The notes under the pieces were generated by a model. The model searched no databases and was not told where the DNA came from. It saw only the letters and a list, made by a program, of their open reading frames with translations. Below, piece by piece: positions 16,063 to 24,282 of a stretch of 64,000 nt of DNA. A program made the translations under genes and the position numbers. The DNA comes from Fimbriiglobus ruber (GTDB lineage: Bacteria; Planctomycetota; Planctomycetia; Gemmatales; Gemmataceae), in the NCBI RefSeq assembly GCF_002197845.1, contig NZ_NIDE01000005.1, positions 868,001-932,000 of the forward strand, given 5' to 3'. Within the stretch, counting starts at the first letter, position 1. The number at the start of each line of letters is the position of its first letter.

Positions 16063-18198
16063 CTACTTGAACACTGTGAAAAAAAAGGCGAACCCTTCCG
16101 ACGGCCCGAGTACAAGTGCAAAAAACAAGGCCCCGGCGGCCAACACCACCAAGCCCACTGCCGGAATTCCGAGGTAGAACTTGAGCCGGGTTTTGAACCG
16201 CCACCCCCGGGCCAAACCGATATTGGCGCCCGCCGCCACGACCAAGCCGGCCAGAATGGCGGTAAAGGAGAGCGGTATGATTGCACGTCCGTCTAACACC
16301 ATGATTGCGCAAAAGACGAGTACCCACGTGACCGGGCCAGCTTCCAAGTAGCACAGCGCCCGGGTAATCGGTCCGCGGTCCGATCGGGTCAAGGTGTCGA
16401 CCACCCAAGTGCCGTGCAACCCGGTTCCCAAGAACCAAACCAGTCCCACCACAAGGAACAATCCGCCGTACCAGAAGCTCACGTGCAGGCGGTTTGTCGA
16501 AAGAGCACTTCGGTGCAAAACTCTCAGTTCACGATCCCGGATCGATAGGGATTCAATCGGCGAGATGGCGTTAGCCCCCACGACGGCGGCGAGAGTAGAC
16601 TCGAAATGGTTGGGTTCGACGAATGGCCTATCGCCGTCCGGGCCGCGGATCGCGGGCGAAAGGAACTGGCTCAAGTACTCAATATCCTCGCGCCGTATCT
16701 CTTGAATATTTGTCGATGTCTCCCGAACAGGATGGAGATACATCGTACTCCGTTCCCATCCGATTTCGAACACCGTCGCAAATGGCCATGCGATCAGGAG
16801 GAACGTTAACAGGGCGAGGAGGCCGACGGCACTAGCCGTCGGCCATTCAGCCTGAAACGTCCGCGGCCGGACAACGGCCCGAACAATCCACCCAATTGCC
16901 AACGGGAACCCCACCGACAACACGTCCGCGCACCACCACGAGGCCGAGTATTGTCTGGCGGCGTGCATCAATCGGAGCGGATGAAGCAGGCCCGTGGTCG
17001 GCGGGATCAAGAGTTGATATCCGTTTTTAAGACTGATATGTAACCCGGTTGCAAACCCCCACCCGACCCCACTGGCAACCACCACGACCGCCGCCCCCGT
17101 GTTCCGCCGTACCCACCGCAACGTCCGGCCAACCAGTCCCGGGGGGCGTGCGTGTGTCGGCTCCCCTGCCAGCCAGCGATCCAGGTCGGCGGCCAATTCG
17201 GCGGCCGAGGTGTACCGGGTGCCTGGGTCTTTCGCAAGGCACTTCATGGCGACCGCCGACAGATCCGGGTCGGCCCGGCGGTTTACTGCCAGCGGGGTGT
17301 CCGGGTCACGCTCGATTACCTCCCGGATCGTCTGATACTCCGATGCTGCCTTGAACGGTGGACGGCCGGTGAGGAGTTCATATAGGATCGCCCCGAGTCC
17401 GTACACATCGACCGCAGTCGTGAGCCCCTTGTCTCCTCGGGCCTGTTCCGGGGCCATGTAACTCGGGGTTCCGATCGCGTCCCCGGTCCGGGTGTGGCCG
17501 ATTTCGGACCCGAGCCGCTTGGCAATGCCGAAGTCGGTAACCAGTGGGGTTCCGTCGGCGTCCATCAGGACGTTCGCCGGCTTCAAGTCACGGTGCAAGA
17601 TACCCCGCTGGTGGGCATAATGAAGCGCCCGCGCCAACGTGGCAACCAGTCCAGCTGCCGCCGCCGGCTCCCACGGCTTTTCGGTCCGCTCGGCAAGACT
17701 TCCGCCGGGGACCAGACGCATGCTGAAAAAGTGTCCCGCGCGGTGTTCCCCGACTTCGTAGACCGGAAGGATATTCGGGTGATCCAGCCCGGCCGCGGCT
17801 TCGGCCTCCGCCCGAAACCGTAGCACCTCGGCTACCCCGGCTAGACGCCCGGACAGGATCATTTTGACCGCCACTGGACGGTTCAATGCGATCTGTCGGG
17901 CCCGGTACACCACCCCCATCCCGCCGCGGCTGATTTCCGCCTCAAGCACATACCCGGGGATCGACGGTAACAGATTCCCAGTGGCCGGACCGTGGTTCGG
18001 GCCAACGCCGGGGAGCGTTCCTTCCGCGTCCAACCGAACGGCGGGCGTGGTATGCGAGGAGGCCGTGAACAGCTTGTCGAGCCAGACCTGGCAAGCTTCG
18101 CACTGGTCGACGTGATCCTGGACATCCGCCTGCTTGTCGGGGGGAAGTCCGGCCTTGGTCATCCGCTCCAATTCGTCCGGGGTCGGGCACGGCGTCAC
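16063..18198 (-). CDS. Membrane Ser/Thr protein kinase (PknB-like) with putative zinc-binding N-terminus
   Basis: The 711-residue product starts at GTG 18198, which overlaps the sigma-factor stop as GTGA. Residues 25-40 carry H-x3-C-x2-C (HVDQCEACQ), as in anti-sigma zinc domains. The Hanks-type kinase covers roughly residues 85-345 with the glycine loop SRGGMGVVYRA, catalytic HRDLKPANVL, DFGIAK and APEQARG. Several transmembrane helices fill residues 370-711, with a soluble loop of about 120 residues. Such sigma-factor/kinase pairs are expanded in planctomycetes. The kinase probably senses an envelope signal and acts on the cognate ECF sigma factor; that link is inferred from coupling only. 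Confidence 0.9.
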   Translation of the reverse strand: MTPCPTPDELERMTKAGLPPDKQADVQDHVDQCEACQVWLDKLFTASSHTTPAVRLDAEGTLPGVGPNHGPATGNLLPSIPGYVLEAEISRGGMGVVYRARQIALNRPVAVKMILSGRLAGVAEVLRFRAEAEAAAGLDHPNILPVYEVGEHRAGHFFSMRLVPGGSLAERTEKPWEPAAAAGLVATLARALHYAHQRGILHRDLKPANVLMDADGTPLVTDFGIAKRLGSEIGHTRTGDAIGTPSYMAPEQARGDKGLTTAVDVYGLGAILYELLTGRPPFKAASEYQTIREVIERDPDTPLAVNRRADPDLSAVAMKCLAKDPGTRYTSAAELAADLDRWLAGEPTHARPPGLVGRTLRWVRRNTGAAVVVVASGVGWGFATGLHISLKNGYQLLIPPTTGLLHPLRLMHAARQYSASWWCADVLSVGFPLAIGWIVRAVVRPRTFQAEWPTASAVGLLALLTFLLIAWPFATVFEIGWERSTMYLHPVRETSTNIQEIRREDIEYLSQFLSPAIRGPDGDRPFVEPNHFESTLAAVVGANAISPIESLSIRDRELRVLHRSALSTNRLHVSFWYGGLFLVVGLVWFLGTGLHGTWVVDTLTRSDRGPITRALCYLEAGPVTWVLVFCAIMVLDGRAIIPLSFTAILAGLVVAAGANIGLARGWRFKTRLKFYLGIPAVGLVVLAAGALFFALVLGPSEGFAFFFTVFK

Positions 18199-18806
18199 GA
18201 TTCGTCCCCCGCGTCGGGTGGGCCGTCCATCCGCTGAACTTCGTCCTGCAACATCTTCTGCACCCGACCGCGGTTCACATACACGGCTGACACTTTCATC
18301 CCGATCCGGACTGCCGCCTCTGCCCCAGACAGGCCATCGATTGCGGTCAGTCGGAACGCTTCCCACGTCTCCGGGTCGACCCGGAGACGAATGTTGGCGA
18401 CTGCCATGTCGAACATTTCCCGGTCGAACTCCGATTCTAGTCGAGTGAGTAAATCATCGCGGGCTGCTGTGGAGTCGAGGATCATTTGAGCAGCGGCGCT
18501 CCCGGTCCCTACCGCCGTCCGCCGCCGGGCGTCTATCCAGTCACTCCATGCCGCCCGCGCCACCCTCTTGAGCCATCCCCGAAAGCTTTTGTCCGGGTCA
18601 TACCGGAACACCTGCATTTGCCTGGCAACCCGGAGCAGGACGTCCTGACACACGTCGTCGGCGTCGGCCGCCTGAAGGCCCCAGTGGCGGCACCAACCGA
18701 GGATCTGTGGGCTATATCGGCGGACGAACTCGCCCCAGGCCGGATTGTCGGCGGATGAACCAAGCTGGCCAAGCAGGGTCACACTTGTTCGGGCGGATGA
18801 TTCCAC
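18195..18806 (-). CDS. ECF-type RNA polymerase sigma factor
   Basis: 203 residues. Region 2 is clear (FVRRYSPQILGWCRHWGLQ, then DADDVCQDVLLRVARQM and FRGWLKRVARAAWSDWI), and region 4 resembles a helix-turn-helix (GLSGAEAAVRIGMKVSAVYV). This fits the planctomycete ECF groups that are genetically linked to Ser/Thr kinases, and the kinase gene follows with a 4-nt overlap. It probably redirects RNA polymerase to a small regulon after kinase signalling. Confidence 0.9.
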   Translation of the reverse strand: MESSARTSVTLLGQLGSSADNPAWGEFVRRYSPQILGWCRHWGLQAADADDVCQDVLLRVARQMQVFRYDPDKSFRGWLKRVARAAWSDWIDARRRTAVGTGSAAAQMILDSTAARDDLLTRLESEFDREMFDMAVANIRLRVDPETWEAFRLTAIDGLSGAEAAVRIGMKVSAVYVNRGRVQKMLQDEVQRMDGPPDAGDES

Positions 18807-18925
18807 AGTTGTCTCCGGCGGGCCGGGTCATTGTCGGAAGGCGCTGGGGGTGGAAACAAGGGCGAACACGACAGAAAAGCGACAGCCGGGTGACGGTCCT
18901 TTAGCAGAAGGCAGTCAAATACTGG

Positions 18926-18954
18926 TTGATCGTGTACACGAACCACGCTACTCT
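18926..18954 (+). promoter_or_regulatory. Promoter of the phosphoesterase/RlaP operon
   Basis: TTGATC (18926-18931), 17 bp ending in CGC, TACTCT (18949-18954). Same design as the promoters at 24141, 29891, 44114 and 47981. Confidence 0.6.
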
Positions 18955-18960
18955 TCTGCC

Positions 18961-19060
18961 CGTGCGAGCGATCATTTCCATACTTTCATGGCTCTTCCGT
19001 GCAGCGGGTGCTGGTCGCTCGCAAGCTCTTGCGTCCGCTGCGCCGAGGGGCTGGGGTGAG
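18961..19060 (+). ncRNA. Structured leader RNA element, copy A
   Basis: About 100 nt between promoter and start codon, nearly identical to 24177-24282. Conserved pairings: GCGAGCGA with TCGCTCGC, GCAGCGG with CCGCTGC, and the short hairpin CGCAAG/CTTGCG; some of these compete. It ends at the ribosome site. This is a candidate cis-regulatory RNA (riboswitch-like or protein-binding leader) for the operon starting at 19066. Confidence 0.55.
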
Positions 19061-19065
19061 GCTAC

Positions 19066-19647
19066 TTGAGCGAGGTTTATTTCATAGCCGATTCGCACTT
19101 CGGTCACCGCGGGATCATTCAGTTCAGCGAGACGAAACCCTTTCGTCCGTTCACGACAATCGAGGAACACGACGCCGAGTTGGTTCGCCGGTGGAACAGC
19201 GTCGTTGGCCCGAAGGACATGGTGTGGCACCTCGGGGATTTCTGCTTCGGGAAACGGAACCTGGAAATTGCTGCGCAGTTGAACGGGAGCAAAAAGCTCG
19301 TGATGGGCAACCACGATATGTACGCGACGGAGGATTACCTTCGGTACTTCACCCGGCTTTCAGGGGCGGTGGAGTACAAGGGACTGATCCTGACGCACGT
19401 CCCGGTTCATGAGTCTCAGCTTGCCCGGTGGTACATGAATGTCCACGGGCACCTGCACACGAAAAGGGTGATGCGGGAGTTGAAATACATTTGCCGTGAA
19501 ACGACCCTCTGCGAAGGGAGGTTGTTTAACGTGGGGGATATCGTCTCGGTGAACCAATCCGATCCCAGGTATGTGTGCGTTTCTGCTGAGCAAGTCGAGC
19601 TTACGCCTGTCCCGTTTGACTGGATTCTGGATAAACGGGCGGCCTGA
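19066..19647 (+). CDS. Calcineurin-like metallophosphoesterase, 193 aa
   Basis: All metal-binding motifs are visible: IADSHFGH at residue 7, HLGDFCFG near 62, MGNHDMY near 83, LTHVPVHES near 107 and HGHLH near 127. This compact family hydrolyses phosphate esters in the cytoplasm; the natural substrate is unknown. The TTG start is preceded by GGGGTGAGG and the structured leader. It shares its last base with the start of the RlaP-like gene, which makes removal of phosphate or cyclic phosphate from RNA ends an attractive but unproven role. Confidence 0.88.
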   Translation: MSEVYFIADSHFGHRGIIQFSETKPFRPFTTIEEHDAELVRRWNSVVGPKDMVWHLGDFCFGKRNLEIAAQLNGSKKLVMGNHDMYATEDYLRYFTRLSGAVEYKGLILTHVPVHESQLARWYMNVHGHLHTKRVMRELKYICRETTLCEGRLFNVGDIVSVNQSDPRYVCVSAEQVELTPVPFDWILDKRAA

Positions 19648-20621
19648 TGGAAACGCTTGTCCGCATGCGGTTCGGCTCTCACGTCTACGGCACGAACACC
19701 CCGTCCAGTGATCTCGACTTCAAGGCTGTCCATCTTCCCCCGGCGCGGGACATTTTGCTCCAAAGGGTGAAGCCGGCGATCTCGATCACCACCAAGCAGG
19801 ACCAGAGCCAGAGGAACACCGCGGCGGATACCGATTTCGAGTCGTTTGCCTTGCAGAAGTACATGAGCCTGCTTCTGGAAGGGCAGACAGTGGCCCTGAC
19901 CATGCTGTTTACCCCGGAGGAGTGGCTTTTGGAAAGCCACCCGGTGTGGCGCGAGATTCAGCGGGAGAAGGCCAGGTGGCTCCATCGTGGGGTTTCTGCA
20001 TTTGCGGGGTACTGCCGGCAACAGGCGAACAAATACGGGATTCGTGGATCTCGTGTGGCGGCATCACGCGCGGCAATGAATCGTTTCGAGGAGTTGATCG
20101 AGACGCATGGGATTCGCACGAAGCTGAAAGACGTCTGGCCCGAGGTCGTGGCATTCGTTTCGGAGGGACACGAGCACGTCGCAATTGTGGAAGGAATTCA
20201 CGGGGACGGCCAGCCGGTTCGATTCTTGGAAATCTGCAACCGGAAGATCCAGGAACACGCCTCCCTGAAAGAAGGCCACGCAATCTGCAAGCGGGTGTTC
20301 GACGAGTACGGGCATCGGGCTTTGCTGGCGGAGAAAAACGAAGGGGTGGACTGGAAGGCCATGATGCACGCGCTCCGGGTTTCGCGAGAGGCCGAAGAAC
20401 TGCTTCTATACCACACGATCACCTACCCCAGGCCGGAAGCAGGGCTGTTGCTCCAGGTCCGAAAAGGCGAACTTCCGTACCAACAGGTCGCGGAGATGCT
20501 CGAAAGCGGGTTGCTGAGGCTGGAAGAGTGCCAGATGCTCTCGACGCTGCCGGAGAAACCGGACTACGCGGCCGCAGAGGAACTGGTGGCGGAGATGTAT
20601 CGCGAACGGGTCACGGCATGA
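19647..20621 (+). CDS. RlaP-like nucleotidyltransferase (polymerase beta superfamily, RNA repair)
   Basis: 324 residues. The N-terminus carries the nucleotidyltransferase signature GSHVYGTNTPSSDLDFKAV (GS-x10-D-x-D), and the region up to about residue 280 fits the RNA-repair polymerase beta family (RlaP, Pfam PF10127; also YcgL). RlaP is predicted to add nucleotides to, or otherwise process, damaged RNA 3' ends and is found beside RNA ligases in bacteria and phages. It directly follows the metallophosphoesterase and overlaps the next small gene. The assignment to RNA repair rests on family and neighbourhood. Confidence 0.82.
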   Translation: METLVRMRFGSHVYGTNTPSSDLDFKAVHLPPARDILLQRVKPAISITTKQDQSQRNTAADTDFESFALQKYMSLLLEGQTVALTMLFTPEEWLLESHPVWREIQREKARWLHRGVSAFAGYCRQQANKYGIRGSRVAASRAAMNRFEELIETHGIRTKLKDVWPEVVAFVSEGHEHVAIVEGIHGDGQPVRFLEICNRKIQEHASLKEGHAICKRVFDEYGHRALLAEKNEGVDWKAMMHALRVSREAEELLLYHTITYPRPEAGLLLQVRKGELPYQQVAEMLESGLLRLEECQMLSTLPEKPDYAAAEELVAEMYRERVTA

Positions 20622-20878
20622 CCCCACTCGACAGTGAAATCGTCTTCTACGCCTTCCGGTACTGCCTCGGGCGTCAGACGTATGCCGTTAGCACGTGCGC
20701 GGATTACCTCGTGGATAGGTGGGGGGAGCTTCAGGAAAGGGATAGGGAGTTGATCGTGAAGGAGATCAGGAAGGCTTTGGCCGAGGGGAAGGCTGGGGCG
20801 GCGTGTGACGTGGAGAGCTGGCAGAGCGTGCTGCGCAGAGCGGATGAGAACTTGTCGGTTCGGAAGGGCGAGGCATGA
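20618..20878 (+). CDS. Small helical protein, 86 aa
   Basis: Starts MTPLDSEIVFYAFRYCLGRQ, coupled by ATGA to RlaP. It resembles a class of short phage proteins starting with an F-R-Y-A/C-L-G-R motif (T4-like and other phages) whose function is unknown. Fully helical. Confidence 0.65.
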   Translation: MTPLDSEIVFYAFRYCLGRQTYAVSTCADYLVDRWGELQERDRELIVKEIRKALAEGKAGAACDVESWQSVLRRADENLSVRKGEA

Positions 20879-21003
20879 CCCCACGCGATCAACTCGTCTT
20901 CACCCGGGTCGTCTCGAATCTGCTTTTGGGGGGATCGATGTTTGGTGCAGTAGTGACGCTGTTCAGAATGTGGGAAAGTGAGCAAAAACAGAGGGATAGG
21001 TAA
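20875..21003 (+). CDS. Very small membrane-type protein, 42 aa
   Basis: Starts MTPRDQLVFTRVVSNLLLGG, coupled by ATGA, with a hydrophobic stretch to about residue 32 and a charged tail. Last gene of the operon; the repeat copy starts 5 bases after the stop. Function unknown. Confidence 0.5.
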   Translation: MTPRDQLVFTRVVSNLLLGGSMFGAVVTLFRMWESEQKQRDR

Positions 21004-21008
21004 GGTTA

Positions 21009-21090
21009 GGGCGTCCCGGCTGCGCCGTCGCGTGCTCTCGTGCTACGCTTCGCTGCGGTCCTACGGACTGCCCCTTCCGCCCGCTGACGC
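21009..21090 (+). repeat. Interspersed multi-hairpin repeat, copy 3
   Basis: Begins GGGCGTCCCGGCTGCGCCG and ends CCGCTGACGC, with GCTTCGCTGC and GGTCCTACGGACT in the middle. Between convergent genes. Confidence 0.75.
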
Positions 21091-21155
21091 TAGCGCAAAC
21101 TCTCAACCGCGACCGATCGCCTTAGACACAGGTGCGCCACGATTCCTTCGACAAG

Positions 21156-22643
21156 TTACCACAGCGGCAAGTCCAAATCTGCCTGGCTGAAATAAGGGTT
21201 TCCCAGCCACCGAAATGGCAACGAGCCATCCGTCGGCCAGTTCTCGTTGGTGGCGTAGCCATCTAGCGTTGTAACTAGCGTGGCCTTGTCGGGGAACACC
21301 GCGGGGAGCCTCACGATGTTGAGCAGGCTGTTTGTCAGGTACAAGTCCGACTGAAGTAGAAGTTCAACTGTCAAGTTTGAATAGTCGCTATCGTGGACTA
21401 TCTCACACCTGACTCCGTGGATATTGTTAATCTCTGCCTCATAGTTCCGGCGGGCGGTTCTAAGGTGCCATCCCGTCATCCCTTTGATCCGCTTAAACAT
21501 CTTTGGGCCGTTACGTTCGCGAGGCTTGGTCAGGAGCGTTTCCAAGCCGATGACGTTCAACAGGAAGGCGTCGGCTAGGTCCAGCGACATAAGGCTGCGC
21601 CCCAGCATGGCCGCCCCACTCCGAATCTGCCTTCGCCAGGTGGCATCCGCCGTGTCGTTGATGCGGGCGAACAAGTCAATGATGCCCGTGTCGGAAATCG
21701 CTCTGTGCCAGTTGGCATCGAGCGTGAACGGGTGCAGGAAACCACGCTGATTCCAGTTTCCACAGAATGCGGTGCCGTCTGTCTGGATGAAGCGATCGTT
21801 CTTGGCGGTAAAGGCGGGGTAACCCTTCAGAGTGAAGCCCGACACATGGTGTCTCTTCCCGTAGAAGCCCGCGGTAGCCGCCAGAATATTCGCGGCCTCA
21901 CGAAGCTCCCGAAACATTGTGCGGCGGAGTTGATTTGGCGTACCTGTCAGTTTGATGACCGCAAAACTGGCGTCATCGCCCGTGATTTTCTCCCATGCAT
22001 TTGGGCGGGGCAAATTCGTGAGCGTTGGCGGTTGCAGAATCGTCGCTAGCTTGGCTCTTGAAACGAATGCCACGTCGCCGACATCCCACCTGCCGTTGAC
22101 AGGCGGATCGTCCGAAACCTCTAACTGAAACATCGGAACAATGACTAACCATGTCCCTTGCACGTCATTGGCGTTTGCTGGTTCAGCTACGTCGGGCGAA
22201 GTCGGCGGTTGGCGGCGGGGTGCCGTCACAAGCGAGCGCGCTGCATCATCATAAGCAGCGCGGACTCTCGCTTCGACATCGCCGACGCGCTGGGCGTCTG
22301 CCCCGACTGGAGGAAGCACGAATGGCTCTTCAGCGCTCCGTTGGTATTGCTGGCGAAGTACATGCGCGCCTGGGAACGCCTGGAGAAGCGCGTCCTGAAT
22401 GCGTTGTGCGTACTGCGGGAAACACCTGCCGTATTCGGCTATAGTCCGGTGGACAATCACCCAGTCCGCGAATTCCATTGTGCTGCCGGGACGCCGGGCG
22501 ATTACGTCGCCCGCAGCTTGCCAGAAGTCACCCGTCACGGCCTCCGGGTCATAGGGAGGTGGGCTGTGCTGACTTCGCGTCAAGGACTTCTGATACGCAA
22601 GCTGCTGAGCGGCGGCGATTTCATCGGGGGACAAATCGGCCAT
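21156..22643 (-). CDS. Large protein with HEPN-like C-terminal domain, 495 aa
   Basis: Start ATG 22643 has GGAGG ten bases upstream. Residues 1-160 are helical. A central beta-rich part contains WLVIVPMFQLEVSDDPPV. The C-terminal 150 residues are helical with GVRCEIVHDSDY, an R-x4-H motif as in HEPN RNases of the Apea-like group (ADAFLLNVIGLETLL precedes it). HEPN domains cleave RNA in toxin and phage-defence systems. A defence or toxin role is plausible; no cognate antitoxin is obvious. The SMEK-type gene lies upstream on the same strand. Confidence 0.6.
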   Translation of the reverse strand: MADLSPDEIAAAQQLAYQKSLTRSQHSPPPYDPEAVTGDFWQAAGDVIARRPGSTMEFADWVIVHRTIAEYGRCFPQYAQRIQDALLQAFPGAHVLRQQYQRSAEEPFVLPPVGADAQRVGDVEARVRAAYDDAARSLVTAPRRQPPTSPDVAEPANANDVQGTWLVIVPMFQLEVSDDPPVNGRWDVGDVAFVSRAKLATILQPPTLTNLPRPNAWEKITGDDASFAVIKLTGTPNQLRRTMFRELREAANILAATAGFYGKRHHVSGFTLKGYPAFTAKNDRFIQTDGTAFCGNWNQRGFLHPFTLDANWHRAISDTGIIDLFARINDTADATWRRQIRSGAAMLGRSLMSLDLADAFLLNVIGLETLLTKPRERNGPKMFKRIKGMTGWHLRTARRNYEAEINNIHGVRCEIVHDSDYSNLTVELLLQSDLYLTNSLLNIVRLPAVFPDKATLVTTLDGYATNENWPTDGSLPFRWLGNPYFSQADLDLPLW

Positions 22644-22852
22644 TGTTTGCGAATCCTCCAGCGTGGTCGACGGTTCAGGAGACCGGTCGCTGAACGTTCT
22701 GATCGAGGGTTTCGTTACTCGCGTTCTAGTCGCCCGATGCACGGTCGTCCACCTGAGTTCCGCTGGTTGCACGACTCGCCGCCCGCTGGCAAAAGGCTCG
22801 CCCAACCAGTTCGCGCGAGAAGCGGCGAAAGGGCGGTGCCACCTGACGAATA

Positions 22853-23995
22853 CTAAATCCTGCCCGCGACCTTCTCAACTTCCATTGCAATCCTCGTGCA
22901 TTCTGCCGCTGCCCACTTGGCCTCATTCAGTTCGTCCGGGGTTATGAACCGCTTGGGCCTGGTCTGTACGGTGTTTTCAGACAGCGCGGCAACCCGGCTG
23001 AGCAGTGCTTCCAGCCTGTCTCGTGTTCCGGATACTGCCTTCTCTGCCGAATCCGACCAGTCCGCGTGGATCATGAGCGAGTCCATGAGTTGCTTGGCGG
23101 CCTTGTGTACATGCTCCAGTCGGTCATAAGCCGGGGCCATCTGCTCGGTTGCTGACGCTTCACGGTAGATGTCATTTCTGAACGTTCGCAGTTCTCTCGC
23201 CCATTCCATCGCCCGCAGCAGCCCGAAGTCGCTCTCGGACGACACCGCCAAGCCAGTGGTCTTGGCCAGTTGCTGCTCGACGATCGCAGTGAGGAGAATG
23301 ATCTTTCCCTTGAGAGTGTCCTTGGCGTGAGCCTCGCTTCGCTGGAGCGCATGTTGGAAGACTTTGTTTTCTTTTTCAGGCCCGGCATTCGTGTAAAGGT
23401 CGCGGTAATGCTGCAGCAGAGCCGAGGCAGCAGCCTGCCCGTCGCTTCCATCGCCGATCGCCCGTGGAGCCGAATACTGCGGGAAGATTGAGGGCATGGC
23501 GTTTACGACGCATTGCTGAACTCGCCCGATGCGCTGCAAATCGGTGATCGCCTGTGCGGCAGCGATCACGTCATCGAAGTCCATTACGTCGGTTTCCCAG
23601 GCGAAGGAGACGCCAGGGCAAGGAGCGTTGATCGTGTACTTCTTCTGCTTTGGCACGAGCAGCAACACTTTCAGGCGGGCAACTCGGTCGGCCATCTTGT
23701 TCTTTTCGAGGCACGCCAGCGTGTCGTTCACCTTGTCCGAGTCTCTCTCCGCGGTGACCTGAATCCCAAGCTTGCGGCCCGCGTCGATCAGGTCGATGCA
23801 GGGGTAGTTCGCTTTTTCCTTGTTCGTGGAGGTGACGTTCCACCCGTAAACTTGGTTCAGCAACTCTTCAACCACGCTCTCGGACTGAACGTGACCGTCG
23901 GTAAGGTTGATGCGGCCACCCGGACGGACGTAGCTCTGCAAGACCGCAAGTCCTTTGCGGATGTCGGCGATTAGGGTCTCTTTAGCAAGCAGCAA
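22853..23995 (-). CDS. SMEK-domain-like protein, 380 aa
   Basis: Residues 25-160 fit the SMEK-type domain seen in bacterial conflict proteins: SESVVEELLNQVYGWNVTST, then CIDLIDAGRKLGIQVTAERD and a SDKVNDTL-type segment. This resembles the DxD/QxT core of restriction-endonuclease-like folds (ID and QVT). The C-terminal half is helical and probably binds partners. Start is TTG with GGAGCC upstream. It sits beside the HEPN-like gene and just upstream (divergent) of the RNA ligase operon. A nuclease or effector in antiphage defence is my inference. Confidence 0.6.
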   Translation of the reverse strand: MLLAKETLIADIRKGLAVLQSYVRPGGRINLTDGHVQSESVVEELLNQVYGWNVTSTNKEKANYPCIDLIDAGRKLGIQVTAERDSDKVNDTLACLEKNKMADRVARLKVLLLVPKQKKYTINAPCPGVSFAWETDVMDFDDVIAAAQAITDLQRIGRVQQCVVNAMPSIFPQYSAPRAIGDGSDGQAAASALLQHYRDLYTNAGPEKENKVFQHALQRSEAHAKDTLKGKIILLTAIVEQQLAKTTGLAVSSESDFGLLRAMEWARELRTFRNDIYREASATEQMAPAYDRLEHVHKAAKQLMDSLMIHADWSDSAEKAVSGTRDRLEALLSRVAALSENTVQTRPKRFITPDELNEAKWAAAECTRIAMEVEKVAGRI

Positions 23996-24140
23996 GGTGC
24001 GGCTCCAATTGATCTCGGTTGGCGGCGTGAACGCGAACGTGTCGTTCGCATCATTTTACCCGATTCGGAAACCGGGGCCATGCTTGAACTCGCGCTCCTA
24101 CCGCGACGGGAGGGCGAACACGGGCCGTTACTCAAATCAG

Positions 24141-24169
24141 TTGCACCCCGACGCGATTCGCGCTAACGT
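24141..24169 (+). promoter_or_regulatory. Promoter of the RNA ligase operon
   Basis: TTGCAC (24141-24146), 17 bp ending in CGC, TAACGT (24164-24169). Same spacing and CGC-TA junction as the promoter at 18926. Confidence 0.55.
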
Positions 24170-24176
24170 CCTTCCC

Positions 24177-24282
24177 ATGCGAGCGATCATTTCCACATCA
24201 TTCAGGCTTTTCCGCGCAGCGGGCGCTGGTCGCTCGCAAGCTCTCGCGTCCGCTGCGCCGAGGGGCCGGGAAGAGAGGTGAG
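24177..24282 (+). ncRNA. Structured leader RNA element, copy B
   Basis: Second copy of the leader at 18961-19060. GCGAGCGATCATTTCCA, then GCAGCGGG-GCTGGTCGCTCGC and CGTCCGCTGCGCCGAGGGG are conserved in order and spacing. GCGCAGCGG pairs with CCGCTGCGC (9 bp). It lies between promoter and start codon of the RNA ligase gene, so both RNA-processing operons appear to share one regulatory RNA. Confidence 0.55.
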
